The notes beneath the pieces are model-generated. The model was not told the origin of the DNA. It was given only the letters and a program-made list of their open reading frames with translations, and searched no databases. Positions 60,253 through 64,000 of a DNA stretch of 64,000 bases are shown here, one piece after another. This DNA is from CAZDET01 sp964504335 (GTDB lineage: Bacteria; Bacteroidota; Bacteroidia; Chitinophagales; Saprospiraceae): positions 94,818 through 158,817 of the forward strand of contig CAZDET010000004.1 in NCBI GenBank assembly GCA_964504335.1. Reading direction: 5' to 3'. How positions within the stretch are numbered: the stretch's first letter is position 1; the number at the start of each line of letters is the position of its first letter. The position numbers and the translations under genes were made by a program.

Positions 60253-61698
60253 ATGAATAAGCAATTATTATATAGTCTTACCTGGGCAATGGCACTCCTG
60301 TTCGTGCTGACTGCCTGCGAGGATCCGGATGATACGTTCGATCCCCAAAACCCCGCCCTTTCCGTTGATGCAATCGTAGGGGGGGTAAACTCGACCGGTC
60401 TGTTGATCGACGGTCTGGAGCGCCAGCTTGCACTGACCTTTAACGAGATCACACCGCTGACCGAAATCGCAAGTGATAACTACGAGAATACCAGGACCTT
60501 CTTCAACCAGGCCCTGGACAACCTGGATATCGATTTCCGGGATGCCGACATTCGCGATTTGCTATTCGACATCATGCGCATGCGGGAGTTGGCATTGCTG
60601 GGGCAAACGGTAGTAGCTCCCGGCGACCCCGCGGTTACGCCGAATGCTATGGCCGAATTGAAGTTTTTCGAAGGGTTGTCCTACTTGTTGGGTGCGGAGC
60701 TGTACACGACCATTCCGGCAGAGGCCGGTGGCCGGGCGCTTACCGTTTCCGAGAACCTTGCCGAAGCAGTTACGGCCTTTACCGATGGGCTAACTATGGC
60801 CACCGACGATGCAACCATTGGTGCGTTGACGCTGGCACGTGCTCGTGCTTACTATTATCTCGGAGACGCCACGAACGCAGTTGCCGATGCACAGACGCTT
60901 TTGGCCCAAGACCCGATGTTCATTCGTTTCGTCAACTATGACGCCAATGACGGGCCGACCAGTAATATTCAGGATGCCCTGTGGGATCGGGGTACGTTCG
61001 ACGACCTGCAGCCGCTACCACGTCTGGATTTCCTCGATCCGAAGTTCGACGGTGACGAACAGCTGGAGGAAAGCCCGATTCCGTACCTGAAGTCGGAAGA
61101 GGCCCACTTGATCATCATCGAGGCTGCCATTGCCAATAATGATTTGCCGGCCGCTCAGATGGCTATGAACGATCTACTCGCCTTGGTAGATAGCCGTCCT
61201 ACAGAGAGCATCAACGAGCTCGCCGAAGGGCGCCCGCAGGCTAATCCCGGCTCCCGCCCGGACAATAGCTCGGTTACGGTGGCGGCCTCTCCGGGCGCGC
61301 CTTTCCGAACTGGTCTGGTGTTGGATCGCACTAACGCTACTGTTGTACCAACTATCAGTGGTACTTCCGTCACTTCCGACATGGTAGCCGCAATCAGTAC
61401 CGCTGACGAGGCGCTGTATACCAATTATCTGATGCGTCAGGAGATCTTCATGGCTGAAGGCCGCCGGATGACGGATCTGGGCATTCGCTTCGTCGTTTCC
61501 GAGCGCGAATCGCTGCTGAATCCGAACATTCGCGCGGAGGATACCACTCCGGATCTTCCTTCGTTCATGGCTGCTCTGGCCGGTACCTTCGACAGCTTTA
61601 CGTACGATGTGGATGCGGGCACCGTTGTCATCGACGTTGATTTGAATGAGGTGATTGTTGCCAACAAAACGTCGGATTTCGTAGTGCCATTCGAATAA
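60253..61698 (+). CDS. SusD/RagB-like lipoprotein
   Basis: The 481-residue lipoprotein (MALLFVLTACEDPDD) has the SusD-like helical core: IRDLLFDIMRMRELALLGQT, MAELKFFEGLSYLLGAELYT, TLARARAYYYLGDATNAVAD and YLMRQEIFMAEGRRMTDLGIRF. It is about 100 residues shorter than the first SusD and belongs to a more divergent branch. It should form the lid of the second SusC barrel. Confidence 0.85.
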   Translation: MNKQLLYSLTWAMALLFVLTACEDPDDTFDPQNPALSVDAIVGGVNSTGLLIDGLERQLALTFNEITPLTEIASDNYENTRTFFNQALDNLDIDFRDADIRDLLFDIMRMRELALLGQTVVAPGDPAVTPNAMAELKFFEGLSYLLGAELYTTIPAEAGGRALTVSENLAEAVTAFTDGLTMATDDATIGALTLARARAYYYLGDATNAVADAQTLLAQDPMFIRFVNYDANDGPTSNIQDALWDRGTFDDLQPLPRLDFLDPKFDGDEQLEESPIPYLKSEEAHLIIIEAAIANNDLPAAQMAMNDLLALVDSRPTESINELAEGRPQANPGSRPDNSSVTVAASPGAPFRTGLVLDRTNATVVPTISGTSVTSDMVAAISTADEALYTNYLMRQEIFMAEGRRMTDLGIRFVVSERESLLNPNIRAEDTTPDLPSFMAALAGTFDSFTYDVDAGTVVIDVDLNEVIVANKTSDFVVPFE

Positions 61699-61728
61699 TA
61701 CGCTACACTGCACAATAGACAATGCGCG

Positions 61729-61762
61729 AAGGCCATCCCGACTTGGGGTGGCCTTTGGCTTT
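61729..61762. terminator. Terminator at the end of the second SusC/D operon
   Basis: AAGGCCATCCC (61729-61739) pairs with GGGGTGGCCTT (61745-61755), 11 bp with one G-U, loop of 5, followed by TTGGCTTTT. Located between convergent genes. Confidence 0.8.
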
Positions 61763-61787
61763 TGAAGGCTCTCCTAAAACGAAAGGA

Positions 61788-62468
61788 CTAAAAATGCGCA
61801 ATCAGATAATCTAGTAACTGCAAATAGCCCGTTTCATTGGTCTTCAGCTTGCTTTTCCGGGCCCACTGTGCCGTTTCAGCAGAGACTAGCTTCAACTGCT
61901 CGTAGAAGCGCTTTCTGACGGACGAAAGCTCGATCACCCCTAGGCCGGGGTAGCGAAGCAGGTAGCGGGGCGGATCGTCTACGTATCCCGTCGGTTTGTC
62001 TTCGGCGTAGGCGAGCGGAAATTGCTTGGGGTCTTCGTAAGATTGTAAGTACTGGACGTACAGCGCGAGCGAATCGTTGCCGTTTAGCCGGAAGGCGTAG
62101 CCCATTTTTGGGCGATCTTTCCGGTCGAGTAGCAGCAGGCACTCGTACAGGTGCCCGTTTAATTCGAGGCTGTCGATATCCCGTTTGTTGGTTACCTGAT
62201 AGACAATGCCTGATTTCTGGAATTCCATCTCGTCCAGATAGGCGTTGTAGCGCAGGTTTTCGGTGGTGATTTTCCCGTTTTTGAGGTAAATCGTGCTTTC
62301 TTTAAAGTCGGGACTACTTTTAAGTTTGGTGCCCTCGTACTGGGAGCCGACGGGCCTCCCGGTAACGAAATCGTCTACGAACCGATTTAGGTTTTGGGTC
62401 TCGTTCTGAGCGGTTGAGTTTCTTAACAGAAGGATTGTAAAGAGGAGTATCAAACAAAGACTACGCAT
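61788..62468 (-). CDS. Secreted 226-residue protein, SusC/D-linked family (copy 2)
   Basis: The 226-residue protein has a signal peptide (MRSLCLILLFTILLLRNSTA) and the core NLRYNAYLDEMEFQKSGIVY followed by VTNKRDIDSLELNGHLYE, aligned with copy 1 at 56360. The shared C-terminal part includes YLLRYPGLGVIEL (YYLQYPGQQLLRL in copy 1) and a helix with TAQWARKSKLKTNETG (TAKKAKVRANAKG). It converges on the second SusC/D operon exactly as copy 1 does on the first. Function unknown. Confidence 0.75.
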   Translation of the reverse strand: MRSLCLILLFTILLLRNSTAQNETQNLNRFVDDFVTGRPVGSQYEGTKLKSSPDFKESTIYLKNGKITTENLRYNAYLDEMEFQKSGIVYQVTNKRDIDSLELNGHLYECLLLLDRKDRPKMGYAFRLNGNDSLALYVQYLQSYEDPKQFPLAYAEDKPTGYVDDPPRYLLRYPGLGVIELSSVRKRFYEQLKLVSAETAQWARKSKLKTNETGYLQLLDYLIAHF

Positions 62469-62517
62469 AGGAATCGCTACATTGGGATGATTTATTAATA
62501 TACGAAACTGTTGGTAG

Positions 62518-62560
62518 TTTTTGGTTTAAAGGGTGAAAAGGTGAAGAGTTTAATTGTCCG
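62518..62560. repeat. Low-complexity GGTGAAAAGGTGAAGAG repeat
   Basis: Short units (GGTTTAAAGG, GGTGAAAAG, GTGAAGAG) precede the xer gene. Of the same general kind as the other intergenic repeats in the window. Confidence 0.35.
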
Positions 62561-62581
62561 AGCACTCAACTTCAAAAAGGC

Positions 62582-63475
62582 ATGCACTTCGACGACTTCA
62601 TACAGCACATTCAGCACGAACGCCGGCTATCCGATCATACCCGGCGTGCGTACCGTACGGATTTGGGGCAGTTTCGCGACTTCGTTCGGGCTGAATTTGA
62701 GTTGTCGGATTGGCTGTTGATTACCCACCGGCACGTACGCGCATGGATGAGTAGCCTGGTAGAAAGTGGGCAGGGTAGTCGTTCCATTCGGCGCAAGCTC
62801 TCCACGCTGAAGGCGTTTTTCCGCTTTCGGCAGGAGCGGCAATTACAGGAGCACAACCCCACGCAGGCCGTTCAAAGCCCCAAGGTTGGTAAGAAGCTAC
62901 CGGCTACCGTTGAGGCGGTCGCTTTGCAACAATTACTCGACCAATATCTGACGGGGCGGGATTTTGCGACCCTCCGCGACCGTTTGATGATCGAACTCCT
63001 ATACGGAACGGGTATCCGCCGCAGCGAATTAATTGCATTGGTCGATACGGATATCGATCTGGCAAAGCAGCAGCTGCACATAGCTGGAAAAGGAAATAAA
63101 CAACGCCTGCTACCATTCGGGCTTCCCATCCAACGGGCGCTCGAAGACTACCAGGCGGTGCGTTCGCAATTATTTTCCGAGGCCCCGCGCTTGCTCCTGA
63201 CGGACAAGGGAAAGCCACTGTATCCCAAGTGGGTTTACAATCGCACCCGCCGGTTATTAGGCCTCGTTACTACCCAAGCGGCACGTCATCCCCACGTGCT
63301 TCGCCATTCCTTTGCGACCCACCTTAGTGATGCCGGCGCAGATCTCAACGCCATCAAAACGTTGTTGGGGCACGAAAATCTGGCTGCCACCCAGATCTAC
63401 ACCCACAATTCGATCGAACGACTCAAAAAGCTGTACGAGCAGGCACACCCCCGCGCAGAGGAAGCAGATGATTAG
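62582..63475 (+). CDS. Tyrosine recombinase XerC/XerD type
   Basis: The 297-residue protein has the N-terminal core-binding domain (1-100) and the catalytic domain with Arg146 (GTGIRRSEL), Lys170 (GKGNKQR), His238 and Arg241 (HVLRHSFATH), His264 (LLGHENL) and the nucleophile Tyr273 (TQIYTHNS). All catalytic residues are present. The length fits chromosomal dimer-resolution enzymes rather than the larger integrases of mobile elements. In many Bacteroidota a Xer gene precedes the tRNA-tuf-secE region; here a tRNA-Thr follows 287 bp later, consistent with that order, but the gene usually between them (ribosome hibernation factor) is missing. Confidence 0.92.
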   Translation: MHFDDFIQHIQHERRLSDHTRRAYRTDLGQFRDFVRAEFELSDWLLITHRHVRAWMSSLVESGQGSRSIRRKLSTLKAFFRFRQERQLQEHNPTQAVQSPKVGKKLPATVEAVALQQLLDQYLTGRDFATLRDRLMIELLYGTGIRRSELIALVDTDIDLAKQQLHIAGKGNKQRLLPFGLPIQRALEDYQAVRSQLFSEAPRLLLTDKGKPLYPKWVYNRTRRLLGLVTTQAARHPHVLRHSFATHLSDAGADLNAIKTLLGHENLAATQIYTHNSIERLKKLYEQAHPRAEEADD

Positions 63476-63621
63476 TGGTTAATGCCCTGCGTTTACCCTG
63501 CTTCCGATCCGGAACATTTTGCGAGATCGGGATTGCATATCGGAAACTATTTACTGCGTAGAGCACTTATTACAACCCAAAAAAAACCGAATATTCCTTC
63601 ACGCGACTAAACTTATTTATC

Positions 63622-63629
63622 TATCTTTG
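63622..63629 (+). promoter_or_regulatory. Candidate -7 box of the tRNA gene
   Basis: TATCTTTG, an exact TAnnTTTG, 133 bp before the tRNA; TTC at 63598-63600 is a weak -33 at 21-bp spacing. Confidence 0.5.
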
Positions 63630-63655
63630 CAATCGCTTTGGAGAAATGCGGTAGA

Positions 63656-63755
63656 AATGGTGTGTGGTTTGAAGTTTGGGGTGTGTTGTGTGGCTTCATT
63701 TACAACACTTTCCGGATCAGGACACACTACATACGTCAAACTCCACTCTCCAAAC
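63656..63755. repeat. Low-complexity GTGTG/TTTGAAGTTTGG stretch
   Basis: Contains TGGTTTGAAGTTTGGGGTGT and further down its near-inverse pieces (CAAACTCCACTCTCCAAACT). Related in content to the repeats at 49085-49157 on the opposite strand. Confidence 0.4.
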
Positions 63756-63762
63756 TCACAAT

Positions 63763-63836
63763 GCCAGCATAGCTCAGTTGGCCAGAGCAGCTGATTTGTA
63801 ATCAGCGGGTCGGGGGTTCGAATCCCTCTGCTGGCT
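63763..63836 (+). tRNA. tRNA-Thr (UGU anticodon)
   Basis: The cloverleaf is complete: acceptor GCCAGCA/TGCTGGC with discriminator T, D-arm GCTC-AGTTGGCC-AGAGC, anticodon arm GCTGA-TTTGTAA-TCAGC with anticodon TGT, variable loop GGGTC, T-arm GGGGG-TTCGAAT-CCCTC. CCA is not encoded. UGU reads ACA threonine codons. Its last 16 bases recur downstream in tandem. Confidence 0.95.
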
Positions 63837-64000
63837 CGCGAAGGCCCCCTCCCGAAGCGGGTTCGGGGTTCGAGCACGAAGTACACGGAGCGCAGCGGAG
63901 TAATCCCTCTGCTGGCTCGCGAAGGCCCCCTCCCGAAGCGGGTTCGGGGTTCGAGCACGAAGTACACGGAGCGCAGCGGAGTAATCCCTCTGCTGGCTCG
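63821..64000 (+). repeat. 81-bp tandem repeat made of the tRNA 3' end plus spacer
   Basis: The unit begins with AATCCCTCTGCTGGCT (the last 16 bases of the tRNA) and repeats at 63821, 63902 and 63983 with a period of exactly 81 bp; the third copy runs off the right edge. The remaining 65 bp are identical in the two full copies and hold the small hairpin CCCGAA-GCGGG-TTCGGG and a second T-loop-like GGTTCGA separated from AATCCC by 28 bp. The repeat count beyond the edge is unknown. Confidence 0.85.

Noticed and set aside
62582..63475. Integrase of a mobile element
   Set aside because: Size and motifs fit chromosomal XerC/XerD and no element genes are seen inside the window; the tRNA-end repeat keeps the question open but is not proof.
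63617..63967. Minus-strand open frame across the tRNA and the tandem repeat
   Set aside because: It is antisense to a well-formed tRNA and built from the 81-bp repeat; such frames are common false proteins.
1..64000. CRISPR arrays, insertion sequences, rRNA genes
   Set aside because: No regularly spaced repeats with unique spacers, no transposase genes and no rRNA segments were found.

Overview
The window reads as a chromosomal segment of a moderately GC-rich Bacteroidota species. The evidence is two SusC/SusD pairs, a FecR/DUF4974 anti-sigma protein, a fused MurF-alanine racemase, ribosomal protein THX, a cluster of three SurA-like genes, a GH3-family protein, and -7 boxes of the TAnnTTTG type with no purine-rich Shine-Dalgarno sites. 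The mix of genes fits the Saprospiria (Lewinella and relatives), but that placement is inference. Nothing looks like a plasmid, an insertion sequence, a CRISPR array or a full prophage.

Layout. 1-1616: the start of a surface-polysaccharide operon on the minus strand, making a diacetamido-uronic acid sugar (acetyltransferase, then dehydrogenase, which runs off the edge). 1737-5981: a minus-strand operon with two phenylacetate genes (paaI, paaZ) around a secreted helical protein and a cysteine-cluster protein, with a previously missed 59-residue secreted peptide downstream. 6067-8113: an ECF sigma factor overlapping a protein that appears to span both inner and outer membranes. 8144-15162: an S9 peptidase, MsrA, a MarR-GNAT fusion with a palindromic operator, THX, and the glycogen pair glgA-glgC ending in a 32-bp perfect palindrome. 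15443-22845: an S74 chaperone-type protein, GH3, a lytic transglycosylase, an orphan FecR with an STN/surface-repeat partner, and a geranylgeranyl-reductase-like flavoprotein. 22884-32493: murF-alr, three periplasmic folding factors, an unknown gene and RNase R. 32663-41038: a TonB-C/TPR protein, an orphan peptide-binding lipoprotein, small metabolic genes, a lone TonB-plug lipoprotein, and a PAPS-type sulfotransferase facing a frameshifted arylsulfotransferase. 41490-45451: uvrA and a second ECF sigma factor. 45766-48295: a TPP riboswitch controlling a TonB-dependent receptor, probably for thiamine. 48360-49878: a small outer-membrane protein and pdxJ. 50258-62468: two consecutive SusC/SusD loci, each closed by a convergent gene of the same 226-residue secreted family. 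62582-64000: a Xer recombinase, tRNA-Thr(UGU), and an 81-bp tandem repeat carrying copies of the tRNA 3' end.

Functionally most of the window serves the envelope: outer-membrane uptake (SusC/D, TonB receptor, TonB-C protein), periplasmic folding (SurA group), cell-wall synthesis and turnover (MurF-Alr, transglycosylase), surface sugars and sulfation. The strongest leads are the repeated SusC/D plus 226-residue partner module, the tRNA-end tandem repeat, the TPP-controlled receptor, the sigma-linked double-membrane protein, and the single-base frameshift in the arylsulfotransferase.
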